Assembly: GCA_003225595.1 (NCBI GenBank)
Contig: QIAR01000179.1
Coordinates: forward strand, 1-21,996
Reading direction: 5' to 3'
Origin: Acidobacteriota bacterium
Lineage (GTDB): Bacteria; Acidobacteriota; Terriglobia; Terriglobales; Acidobacteriaceae
Length of the DNA: 21,996 bases
Shown: positions 15,266-21,889 of the stretch, one piece after another
How the letters are laid out: every line of letters begins with the position of its first letter
Numbering within the stretch: the stretch's first letter is position 1
Notes under the pieces: model-generated
Databases searched by the model: none
Seen by the model: only the letters and a program-made list of their open reading frames with translations
What the model was told of the DNA's origin: nothing
Translations under genes and position numbers: made by a program

Positions 15266-16543
15266 ATGGCAACTCCAAAGGTTACTGTTTCCGAAATACC
15301 ACAGTCTCACATAAGTCGCTGGTGGCGGGTGGTGGGCGGGCTCTCGATGAATATTGCGTTGGGCACACTGTATGCCTGGAGTGTGTTCGTGGCCCCGTTG
15401 GAGAAAGAGTTCGGGTGGAAGCGTGCACAGACTTCCAATGTTTTCACCATCGCGGTGGTAGTCTTCGCACTTTCTTTTATCCTGGCCGGGCGGCTCCAGG
15501 ACAAGTTCGGGCCATTCTGGGTTTCCCTGACGGGTGGCGTGCTGGTTAGCCTGGGGTTTTTCCTGTGCGCCTACACCCATAGCCTCAACTACTTGTATGC
15601 GTGCTTCGGCGGGATTGGCGGCCTTGGTAACGGTTTCGGCTACGCCACGCCCATACCGGTGATGGCCAAGTGGTTCCCAGATAAACGCGGCCTAGCGGTG
15701 GGACTGGCGGTGGCGGGGTATGGCGGCGGGTCGGCACTTTTCGGGCCGTTAGCCAACCTGAAGCTCATTCCTGCTTACGGCGTACACACCACCTTCATGA
15801 TCTTGGGGGTGATTTTCCTGTTCATGACCGTGATCGGAGCGCTGCTGCTGCAGAATCCTCCCCCGGGATACAGGCCGAGTGGGTGGGCACCTGCGCCGGC
15901 CTCGAAGGCGGCGGCTACAACCTATGACTTCAGCCCCGGCGAAGTGCTACGCACACCGACGTTTTACTTCATGTGGATCGCCTATGCGCTAGGGACTTCG
16001 GCTGGCTTAATGGTCATCAGTCAGCTGGTACCTTTCGCCAAGAGCGTGGGCATTCCCAGCGCGGCGCTGGCAACGATGGGACTAGTGGTGGGGGCGATCG
16101 GCAACGCCTCTGGCCGCATCCTGTCGGGCTGGATGTCAGACGCGCTGGGCCGGTTGAATGTCTTGCGACTCATGATCGCCATTTCGATGATCGCCATGCC
16201 CTTGCTCTACAATGTCGGTGGGAACGTGGCGGCGCTGTACGTCGTCGTGTTCATCGTATACTGGTGCTACGGTACACAGCTCTCGGTCAATGCTTCGACC
16301 ACCTCGGATTTCTGGGGAACCAAGAACGCCGGCATTAACTACGGGATATTGTTTACGGCTTGGGGAGTGGCCGGCATCATTGGTCCCAGGATTGGCGGCG
16401 TGCTGTTCGACAAGTACAAGAATTACCAGATGGCGTTCTACACGGCGGCAGTTCTGGCGGCGGTAGCGCTGCTCTGCGAACTTGTGGCCAAGCGTCCCCA
16501 GATACCCTCGTATGCCCGAGCCGAACTAAGGGCTACGGCTTAG
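15266..16543 (+). CDS. MFS transporter, oxalate/formate antiporter (OFA) family
   Basis: A 425-residue inner-membrane carrier with about 12 hydrophobic segments. OFA-type marks: ALGTLYAWSVF in TM1 (31-41), GRLQDKFGP in loop 2-3 (75-83), GLGNGFGY (119-126), KWFPDKRGLAVG (135-146), the NPPPGY central loop (197-202) and NYGILFTAWGVAGIIGP near TM11. Members move monocarboxylates or dicarboxylates such as oxalate, formate, pyruvate or lactate. GGAG lies 8 nt upstream of the ATG. It is divergent from the CoA-transferase operon and has a matching promoter module, so it likely carries the acid that the operon activates. Substrate unproven. Confidence 0.9.
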   Translation: MATPKVTVSEIPQSHISRWWRVVGGLSMNIALGTLYAWSVFVAPLEKEFGWKRAQTSNVFTIAVVVFALSFILAGRLQDKFGPFWVSLTGGVLVSLGFFLCAYTHSLNYLYACFGGIGGLGNGFGYATPIPVMAKWFPDKRGLAVGLAVAGYGGGSALFGPLANLKLIPAYGVHTTFMILGVIFLFMTVIGALLLQNPPPGYRPSGWAPAPASKAAATTYDFSPGEVLRTPTFYFMWIAYALGTSAGLMVISQLVPFAKSVGIPSAALATMGLVVGAIGNASGRILSGWMSDALGRLNVLRLMIAISMIAMPLLYNVGGNVAALYVVVFIVYWCYGTQLSVNASTTSDFWGTKNAGINYGILFTAWGVAGIIGPRIGGVLFDKYKNYQMAFYTAAVLAAVALLCELVAKRPQIPSYARAELRATA

Positions 16544-16552
16544 GAGGCTTAA

Positions 16553-16602
16553 GCTTTGGCGCTCGGTAGGCGCGTTTGCACGCTCTTGTTAGCCGCCAAA
16601 GC
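16553..16602. repeat. 9-bp perfect inverted repeat after the transporter gene
   Basis: GCTTTGGCG (16553-16561) and CGCCAAAGC (16594-16602) are perfect inverted arms around 32 nt, starting 9 nt after the transporter stop. No T tract follows, so it is not a standard terminator; it could still stabilise the mRNA 3' end. Confidence 0.4.
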
Positions 16603-16708
16603 GCAGGCAAGCTTCTCGAGGGGTGGAGTTTCGAGTCGGTGAATATCCTGGCAGGGGTGTCGGCGGTGCTGGCCGGCTCGCGCACGGGTGATTTCCGACG
16701 GTCCGGAA

Positions 16709-16900
16709 CTAACTACTTAGTGTAGGGCTGCGTAGGAACTCCTGGTCCTGCTCGGTCAAGCGCGAGAATTCGTCTTCTTCCGTTTCCATCGGTAGGCCAA
16801 AAGCCCTCGGATTCACGATCAGCGTGAATCCGCACCAATCACAATCAGGACGTCGGGGGTCGGCATTCTTCAAGAGTGCCAGGAACTCGCGCACCTTCAT
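16709..16900 (-). CDS. small hypothetical protein with a CxxC pair (63 aa)
   Basis: The N-terminus (MKVREFLALLKNADP) resembles many small bacterial proteins that begin with a K-V-x-E-(L/F)-hydrophobic-x-L-x-x-x-D-P motif. A C-x2-C pair follows at 20-23 (DCDWCGF), then an acidic C-terminal half (METEEDEFSRLTEQDQEFL). GAGGGG lies about 9 nt upstream of the ATG. Family and role unknown; there is no close downstream partner on the same strand. Confidence 0.5.
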   Translation of the reverse strand: MKVREFLALLKNADPRRPDCDWCGFTLIVNPRAFGLPMETEEDEFSRLTEQDQEFLRSPTLSS

Positions 16901-17010
16901 TCGTGAACGCCCCTCGGCTGCGTGATCATCGTTGTCCGGCGCCTCAATAAAATGCGATCGTTGTCAAAAAAGCACACCACGACCTCCCCGACGTTAGTGA
17001 TCTCAATCAC
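16897..17010 (-). CDS. possible 37-aa ORF overlapping the small CxxC gene
   Basis: A GTG-started frame (VIEITNVGEVVVCFFDNDRI...) ends in TGA that overlaps the ATG of the 63-aa gene as ATGA, a layout typical of coupled genes, and its composition is protein-like. Against it: there is no Shine-Dalgarno near the GTG, and its start lies inside a CRP-like palindrome. The frame is open upstream to about 17060 without a good start. Confidence 0.22.
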   Translation of the reverse strand: MIEITNVGEVVVCFFDNDRILLRRRTTMITQPRGVHE

Positions 17011-17237
17011 AGGTCTTGTGATACTGATCCTGAGGAAGGCGCCCCAACAGCGATCAGTCTAAACCATCGTCCGCGGGAGCGATTGAGCTAACCCCTCAAA
17101 TATCAGCGGGTTCGGAAGCCGGCCGCCGCGACAAAAAAATTTATCGTCGTGGGTCACAGAACATGCTACCGTTACGCCTCACAAATACGCCAGCCGCCCT
17201 CGGGAATGCCGGAAGGAGCTGGAGAGGGAGGCGCCTC
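16901..17237. other. intergenic region before the Crp/Fnr gene
   Basis: It holds a CRP-like palindrome and extra half-site (16996-17021), the doubtful 37-aa ORF on the minus strand, and an A/T-rich stretch near 17131-17143. I see no clear -10/-35 pair for the regulator. Confidence 0.4.
16996..17021 (+). promoter_or_regulatory. CRP-like palindrome with third half-site upstream of the Crp/Fnr gene
   Basis: AGTGA-N6-TCACA (16996-17011) is followed after 5 nt by TGTGA (17017-17021), close to the triple half-site layout of the modules at 14867 and 15014, but with N5 instead of N6 and no -10 box at the class II distance. It lies 227 nt before the regulator's ATG and could serve autoregulation or the small genes on the other strand. 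Confidence 0.4.
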
Positions 17238-18044
17238 ATGGGCTCCCCTGATAATTTCGAAACCCTCGACGATATCCTGATCGAGCAGTTGCGATCAGAA
17301 GGGTTCGTCTGTTCTTTACCATCTCGCGCCATATTGTTCACGGAGGGTGAGACGGCCCGTGGCGTTCACATCATCTCCAAGGGCCACATCAAACTCAGCA
17401 TCAGCTCGTGCGAAGGCCGTGTGCTCATCCTAAAGGTCACTAAGCCAGGTGAGATTCTCGGCCTCCACAACTGCATCACTGGCGCTGCTTACGAGATGAC
17501 GGCGCAGACCCTTCAGCCAAGCCGCGTAACCTTTGTGAAGCGTGAGGACCTCATGGGTGTGTTGCGGCATAGCCGGGAGGCCTGCCTGTCCGCCGTAGAG
17601 CAACTGGGCAGAATTTGTCACATGGCGTACGTTGAGATCGGTTCGCTTAACCTCTCGCGTTCGGTCAGCGAGAAACTGGCGCGTTTCCTTCTCAGTCTTT
17701 CAGCGGAACCAAGCTATTCAGAAAAGAATTGCAATGATGCGGTGCGAGTGGACGTGGACTTGACGCACGATGAAATCGCGCAAGCCATAGGAACGTCTCG
17801 CGAAACGGTGACCCGCGCGCTCGCCAGTTTCCGAAAGAAGCACTTGGCGAATCTGACACGATCCATGCTGCTGGTTCAGAACAGCGCAGAATTGGAGAAG
17901 ATCGCGGGAATGGGAGCCGCCAGGAGCGAGCCGGCGGTAGCAAGGGCCTATTCTAAAAAGTGTGGTCCTGTTTCGGTTGCCGCGAGCCGACCGCTCTCAG
18001 CCCGTTGGCCTGCTCCGCAGAGAAACGGCACGCGAGCTTCCTGA
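17238..18044 (+). CDS. Crp/Fnr family transcription regulator
   Basis: A 268-residue regulator. Residues 25-130 form a cyclic-nucleotide-like sensor barrel (AILFTEGETARGVHIISKGHIKLSI, LILKVTKPGEILGLHN), then a dimer helix and a winged HTH at 175-200 (DLTHDEIAQAIGTSRETVTRALASF). The recognition helix S187-R-E-T-V-T-R193 keeps the Arg, Glu and Arg that let E. coli CRP read TGTGA; FNR has Val at the first of these. The usual cAMP pocket (GE-x-x-GE and RSA) is absent, and there is no N-terminal FNR cysteine cluster; single Cys occur at 25, 58, 79, 116 and 127. About 60 residues of low-complexity tail follow the HTH. The ATG at 17238 has AGGGAGG 6 nt upstream; an ATG at 17163 is less supported. 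Ligand unknown. Confidence 0.9.
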   Translation: MGSPDNFETLDDILIEQLRSEGFVCSLPSRAILFTEGETARGVHIISKGHIKLSISSCEGRVLILKVTKPGEILGLHNCITGAAYEMTAQTLQPSRVTFVKREDLMGVLRHSREACLSAVEQLGRICHMAYVEIGSLNLSRSVSEKLARFLLSLSAEPSYSEKNCNDAVRVDVDLTHDEIAQAIGTSRETVTRALASFRKKHLANLTRSMLLVQNSAELEKIAGMGAARSEPAVARAYSKKCGPVSVAASRPLSARWPAPQRNGTRAS

Positions 18045-18063
18045 CCAGCCTTTGATCTCCTAG

Positions 18064-18088
18064 AGCCCAGCTCGATGGGCTTTTTCTT
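18064..18088 (+). terminator. rho-independent terminator of the Crp/Fnr gene
   Basis: AGCCCA (18064-18069), loop GCTCGA, TGGGCT (18076-18081), then TTTTCTT. It begins 20 nt after the regulator's stop and ends just before the converging amidohydrolase stop. The T tract is on the plus strand only. Confidence 0.8.
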
Positions 18089-18092
18089 ACCC

Positions 18093-19004
18093 TCAGCACG
18101 GCCAGATAGTAAGCGCGGTCTGGCCGAGAATGTGCCGCTTTGTCTCCGCTGGCAACGGCAACGCCCGGAAAGAGTCGAGCGCTTCTTTAATGTCGCGCAC
18201 CCCCGGACCAGGCCAGTCGCTACCGAACAGCGTCTTGTGCGCGATCTCTGGCAGGCGAGGAAAATACTTGAGCAGGTGCGCCGGCGGAATGCTGCTGATG
18301 TCGAGATAAACATTGGGATGGCGATGCACCAGGAAGAAGGCGGTGTTCACCCAGAGAGGCCGGCCTCCATGTGCGAGCACAATCTTCAATTCCGGAAAGT
18401 CGACCGCTACATCGTCTACGTGAATCGGGTCGCCGTATTTGTTGCGCGCGCCGGGAAAGATTGATGTACCAGTGTGGAACATAACCGGGATGCCGTTGCT
18501 CTGCGCTGCGCCATACAACAGTTCAAGCTCCTTCATGCCCTCAAGATAGTCGTTGGGGTAAAAGAGTTGATGCGGGGGATGAATCTTGATCAGACGCAAA
18601 CCGAGCCGGACTATCTCATCGATGTCCGCCATGGCGTTGCGGGAGTGCCGCGGATGCAAGCTGCCACATGGGATCAGCCGTTGGGGATCCTCCTTGGCGT
18701 AGTTTGCGGCCATGGTGTTGAGTCCAGGGGGGAAGCCGGTGACATCGGGCGCGACCGCATTGATCAGCACTGCGCGGTCCAGCCCGACCTTGTCCATGTA
18801 TTTCAGAAAGGCTTTGGGCGAGCGGGTGAACTCCAGTACCCGATCGAAATCGGGCTGATGCCTTTTCATCAACTCGAGGGCCGGTGGACTCAGCACGAGT
18901 TCGAACGGCTGGATATGAACATGGCAGTCGGTGATCAAGGAACTTGCCTGGTCTCGTGAAGCAATTGCAGCATCCGGCCACGTGGATCTTACGCAGTCCA
19001 GCAT
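18093..19004 (-). CDS. amidohydrolase-2 family metal enzyme (ACMSD/decarboxylase-like)
   Basis: TIM-barrel metal enzyme. Counting from the ATG at 19004, the metal ligands are His28 and His30 (DCHVHI), His177 (VMFHTG), His212 (LAHGG) and Asp263 (FGSDWPG), the standard set of the amidohydrolase-2 group that includes ACMSD and several aromatic-acid decarboxylases and hydratases. The ATG has no Shine-Dalgarno, and the family normally begins right before the HxH strand. A TTG at 18938 (giving LITDCHVHIQP, 281 aa) is therefore a serious alternative start. The C-terminal ILGQTALTIWPC matches the usual terminal helix. The gene converges on the regulator across the terminator. A link to aromatic or dicarboxylic acid breakdown is suggested by the context only. 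Confidence 0.85.
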   Translation of the reverse strand: MLDCVRSTWPDAAIASRDQASSLITDCHVHIQPFELVLSPPALELMKRHQPDFDRVLEFTRSPKAFLKYMDKVGLDRAVLINAVAPDVTGFPPGLNTMAANYAKEDPQRLIPCGSLHPRHSRNAMADIDEIVRLGLRLIKIHPPHQLFYPNDYLEGMKELELLYGAAQSNGIPVMFHTGTSIFPGARNKYGDPIHVDDVAVDFPELKIVLAHGGRPLWVNTAFFLVHRHPNVYLDISSIPPAHLLKYFPRLPEIAHKTLFGSDWPGPGVRDIKEALDSFRALPLPAETKRHILGQTALTIWPC

Positions 19005-19020
19005 CTATGGAGTGCGGAAG

Positions 19021-19206
19021 TCAATACAGAAGATGCTGAGGAGAATCGTTCCCACCGCCCACAGTTGTCGCGGCTATGCGTTCCGGGGCTTGAGGCGTTG
19101 CGTCTTCCAGTTTCTTCATCTCTTCTGCGACCTGCCAGCGGCGCGGTTCAGTCGTCCTTGAACCTGTGACCACATTACTCAGGATTGCGAACGACTGCTT
19201 TCTCAA
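19021..19206 (-). CDS. possible small ORF between ABM protein and amidohydrolase (61 aa)
   Basis: A TTG-started frame overlaps the stop of the ABM gene by 4 bp (TTGA) and fills an otherwise empty 198-bp gap. It has no recognised motif, no Shine-Dalgarno at the TTG, and could be chance. An internal ATG would give 32 aa. Confidence 0.2.
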   Translation of the reverse strand: MRKQSFAILSNVVTGSRTTEPRRWQVAEEMKKLEDATPQAPERIAATTVGGGNDSPQHLLY

Positions 19207-19520
19207 GCCGCCTTGCCCTGCGCGATCTTGTGGCAGGTCGAGGTCTCCACGTCGAAAGCGTGCACCTTGGGCTTGCTGTGCACCAAGTGCTGAATTATGT
19301 CGCTGACCTTGGCGTAATCCTCGTGGCTGTACCGTTCGGCATCCTCTCGTGTCTTCCAGAAGCTCAGAGCCAGGATGCCTTCCGCGTCCGACACGAGCAC
19401 AATTTCATCCACAAAACCTGTTTGCGCCTTCAGCGTAGACAGCACCTTCTCATGCAGCATGCTGCAAACTTCTCTGGCATTTCCTGGCTTCGTCTTCACT
19501 TCGACAACGCGAACGAACAT
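19203..19520 (-). CDS. ABM-type small protein (dimeric alpha+beta barrel, 105 aa)
   Basis: The sequence MFVRVVEVKTKPGNAREVCSMLHEKVLSTLKAQTGFVDEIVLVSDAEGILALSFWKTREDAERY has the strand-helix-strand layout of antibiotic-biosynthesis-monooxygenase-like proteins: a first strand, P-G-x-A helix, G-F-x-x strand and S-F-W-K-T strand. Members range from cofactor-free monooxygenases and heme-degrading enzymes to uncharacterised stress proteins; no specific active site can be named. The ATG at 19520 has AAAGGAG 8 nt upstream. Upstream on the minus strand is the 372-bp region shared with the R2-like oxidase gene, so these two are divergent. Confidence 0.82.
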   Translation of the reverse strand: MFVRVVEVKTKPGNAREVCSMLHEKVLSTLKAQTGFVDEIVLVSDAEGILALSFWKTREDAERYSHEDYAKVSDIIQHLVHSKPKVHAFDVETSTCHKIAQGKAA

Positions 19521-19831
19521 GGTAAAGACTCCTTTCAGTTTAATATGAAGTCTACAAACCGCCGAGAACAAGCATACGGCTGGAAGCGAAACTAAACTAC
19601 GCCTGCCCGGGCCGTGAGGTCAATCACCGACGGGCTGCAATCCCGCCGCCGTGTCCTCGCAGGCTAAGGCCTGAATTCGTGCTGAGACGCGGGGTTTGTT
19701 GGCCGACCACATCCTGAAGATTGCAAGAGATTGGACGCGGACCCACTGAGTATTGCAGGAAAAGGGGACTCTTCTTGCCAGATGAGGAGCCTGTCCCAGG
19801 TAGTGTCGCGCGAGAGATGTCCGCCGAGAGA
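19521..19831. other. intergenic region between ABM gene and R2-like oxidase
   Basis: I see no gene with ribosome site or homology. The open frames here on the minus strand are continuations of antisense frames from the oxidase gene. A weak minus-strand promoter may exist near 19550, before the ABM gene, but the hexamers are poor. Confidence 0.35.
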
Positions 19832-19859
19832 TTGACTCCCGATTCCTGCCCGTGATAAA
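19832..19859 (+). promoter_or_regulatory. sigma-70-like promoter of the R2-like oxidase gene
   Basis: TTGACT (19832-19837, 5 of 6) and GATAAA (19854-19859, 4 of 6) are separated by 16 nt. A start near 19866 gives a 27-nt leader with GGGGG about 8 nt before the ATG. Confidence 0.5.
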
Positions 19860-19892
19860 TTCGCGCCCCAAACCACAAATGGGGGTATAGCG

Positions 19893-20873
19893 ATGTTGGA
19901 AGTTCGCCAGATAAGCGATGAAGAAGTTGAACAGCAGGTCAGCGTAGCGCAGCTCAGTTCCATGAGCAGCCTTTACATCGACGACGTGCTCGCGGTCGTT
20001 GAGCGGGGGGCGAAAAAACTGCCCTCGTATCTGGATCTGTACGGAATGGCTGTGAAACAAGCGTGGTCCCCCGACGAACTGGATTTTTCGCAGGACCAAG
20101 AGGAGTGGCAACGCCTATCGCCCGACACCAAGAGGCGCCGGACTTGGAGCCTGCGAATGTTCTTCGCCGGAGAAGAAAGGGTCGCAAGCCTGTTGGCTCC
20201 ACTAGCATGGGCTGCTCCCAGCAAGGATGTGGAGGCATTCGTGGCCAGCCAGTTAGCGGATGAGGTCCGCCACACAATGCTATTCGACCGCTACTGGCGT
20301 GAAGTCGTGGGCACTGATGCCCAGAACCTGCACGAGCTGGTGAGACAGATCGCCGTAACGGCACAAGAAAACCCGGCCTATCGTTACTTGTTCTACGAGT
20401 GGCTGCCTGAGCAATCGCAGTGGCTGGCTTCGCACCCCACTGATGTCGACGCGACTGCAAGATTCGTGACCGTCTATCATCTCATTGTGGAAGGCGCCAT
20501 GTTCCTGACCGGGATGCGTTACCAGCTTGAGGGCGCCAGACGCTGGGGCCGCACCTGGGGTTTCTATCAAGGCTTCACCGCAGCTACACGAGATGAGTCA
20601 CGGCATGTGCTGTTCGGCGTGCGATACCTGCGTGATAGAGTCACAGAGAATCCACACCGTTATGTCCCCCTGATCCAAGACACAATCCGGGAGTTTCGCC
20701 CCTTGATACATACGATTATGCGTCCGCCAGGGGGCGACCTGAGCTTCTACGGCGGCACGCATTTGGAGTCTGCCTGGCCGGGGCTGAGCCCCGAACGGTT
20801 GCGGGACGAAATGGTTGACTACGCGATGAGTGCCCTGGATCGGCGGTTACATGCGGTAGGGATCTCACACTGA
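19893..20873 (+). CDS. R2-like ligand-binding oxidase (ferritin-like di-metal protein)
   Basis: A 326-residue all-helical di-metal carboxylate protein. The six metal ligands are placed as in ribonucleotide reductase R2 and R2lox: Glu94 (FFAGEERV), Glu124 and His127 (ADEVRH), Glu200 (YHLIVEG), Glu235 and His238 (RDESRH). Val97 is three residues after the first Glu and Tyr195 five before the fourth ligand; these are the relative positions of the Val-Tyr ether crosslink of Mn/Fe R2lox proteins. This favours R2lox over a true R2 subunit, and no large reductase subunit is nearby. R2lox binds a fatty-acid-like ligand and uses oxygen; the physiological substrate is not known. It has its own promoter and is convergent with the zinc-ribbon gene at 20945. 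Confidence 0.88.
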   Translation: MLEVRQISDEEVEQQVSVAQLSSMSSLYIDDVLAVVERGAKKLPSYLDLYGMAVKQAWSPDELDFSQDQEEWQRLSPDTKRRRTWSLRMFFAGEERVASLLAPLAWAAPSKDVEAFVASQLADEVRHTMLFDRYWREVVGTDAQNLHELVRQIAVTAQENPAYRYLFYEWLPEQSQWLASHPTDVDATARFVTVYHLIVEGAMFLTGMRYQLEGARRWGRTWGFYQGFTAATRDESRHVLFGVRYLRDRVTENPHRYVPLIQDTIREFRPLIHTIMRPPGGDLSFYGGTHLESAWPGLSPERLRDEMVDYAMSALDRRLHAVGISH

Positions 20874-20944
20874 AGGGTAGTTGCAAGGGTGCCGTGCGGC
20901 CGGCGATGGCTCTCGTAGCAAGCAGTTCCGATTTCAAGCGTGGA

Positions 20945-21247
20945 TTACATCACTCCATAGTAAGTTTGGTGGATGTGAAAGCGCAGCCGCTCGCCACATT
21001 CCTCACATAGGTTCGCCCACGGATCTTTGGTTTCTGCGAGGGCCTTTTTGCAGGTGGGGCAGACTGTGATAACTGGTGCGGAGCAGACAGGGCAGAAGCT
21101 CGGCGGCTGGGAACAGCCGGATAGGTCGTGGTGGCAATCGGCATTCGTGCAGAGTGCTCTTTCGGCGGCCATCTTCAATCTCTCTGTCGAACGTCTTGCC
21201 AAGGTTACCTGGTCGATCTCATCGGCGTCGATGCTCTGCCTAAACAT
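20945..21247 (-). CDS. zinc-ribbon protein downstream of the OsmC gene (100 aa)
   Basis: Nine cysteines: C33 and C38, C45, then CxxC pairs at 52/55, 63/66 and 81/84, which could hold two zinc ribbons. The C-terminal HIHQTYYGVM and N-terminal charged helix are not recognised. Its ATG at 21247 shares one base with the OsmC stop (TAATG), a strong sign of translational coupling; an internal ATG at 21172, just before the first Cys, has only a weak Shine-Dalgarno. Function unknown; it is probably translated together with the OsmC-like protein. Confidence 0.75.
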   Translation of the reverse strand: MFRQSIDADEIDQVTLARRSTERLKMAAERALCTNADCHHDLSGCSQPPSFCPVCSAPVITVCPTCKKALAETKDPWANLCEECGERLRFHIHQTYYGVM

Positions 21248-21762
21248 TAAGCTGAATTCGCTATTCGTCCGCCGGACTCGCCACCTTCTTCTGCGGGCGT
21301 GAGCTCATAGGAAATCTTGAAGTCAATGCAGCGGTGCAGTGTGCGATAGAGGGGACACTGCATGGCATAAGCATTGTGGACCTCCTCCACCACACTGCGG
21401 ACGTTCTCGGACACCGCCACTCGATGGTGAACGAAAATCCGGCGAATGACAAGTACGCCATCCTCGGTTTCCACTTCGCCACGCACTTCGCTCGCCAGAG
21501 CTCCGCGACCTGTCTTGACGTGCCGCGCTGCCAGCGCGGTGGCAAACGTGCCTTGTAGTCAGGCCGCTGCGGCCGCGATTACGTAGTCGAGTGTAGCGGC
21601 ACGAGGCTCCTTGATGTTGGCGGGGTTCAAACCGTAATGCTTGGCGATCGCCCCGTGAACTCCAAAGTAGATAGGCGCCGATTCTGCCGGCAACTGTGCT
21701 ACCCGTATCGCGCCAGGCCCTCGCTCGATTTTTATTTCGGCAACATACGTCGCTTCGGCCAT
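21247..21762 (-). CDS. OsmC-like peroxide-resistance family protein with in-frame TGA, probable selenoprotein
   Basis: Reading through the TGA at 21561-21559 gives a 171-residue protein of normal OsmC length. Residues 1-67 include the N-terminal strands and ATLDYVIAAAAA; codon 68 is TGA; then LQGTFATALAARHV, GEVETEDGVLVIRRIFVHHRV and the conserved second Cys136 in MQCPLYRTL. In OsmC proteins the residue at 68 is the peroxidatic cysteine, and the 68-residue distance to Cys136 is close to that of E. coli OsmC (Cys59, Cys125). AGGGGG before the ATG at 21762 supports the start; no internal start with a ribosome site is apparent after the TGA. A hairpin of bacterial SECIS type follows the TGA, and the stop overlaps the next gene (TAATG). 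The alternative is a Cys-to-stop point mutation. Sec would make it a highly reactive thiol-type peroxidase. Confidence 0.8.
21518..21549 (-). promoter_or_regulatory. candidate bacterial SECIS hairpin after the in-frame TGA
   Basis: On the minus strand, CCGCGC (21539-21534), loop TGGCA, GCGCGG (21528-21523) make a perfect 6-bp stem; an outer ACGT/ACGT helix (21549-21546 with 21521-21518) can add four pairs. The loop begins 26 nt after the TGA, and its second base is G, within the known consensus for bacterial SECIS elements (loop about 16-37 nt after UGA, G in the first two loop bases). A competing TGCCA/TGGCA stem exists. Confidence 0.6.
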
Positions 21763-21889
21763 GATATCCCCCTTTCGCACGCGGTTAGACAGAAACCAAA
21801 TCAACGGTCGCTTGCGTCGGTTGTCCTTCGCCAATATTACATCTGCTTGAAGGATCTTACCGCCAGGCGCTGTTCTCCTTCGATGCCGG

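Noticed and set aside
9310..16543. Interpretation of the CoA-transferases and OFA carrier as an oxalate degradation locus (frc/oxc/oxlT).
   Set aside because: No oxalyl-CoA decarboxylase is present, and the two CoA-transferases form a diverged pair with ligase and metal-site partners, unlike frc loci.
16572..16727. A plus-strand frame of about 49 codons after the transporter gene.
   Set aside because: TTG start without ribosome site, overlaps the inverted repeat and the 3' end of the minus-strand small gene, and shows no recognisable motif.
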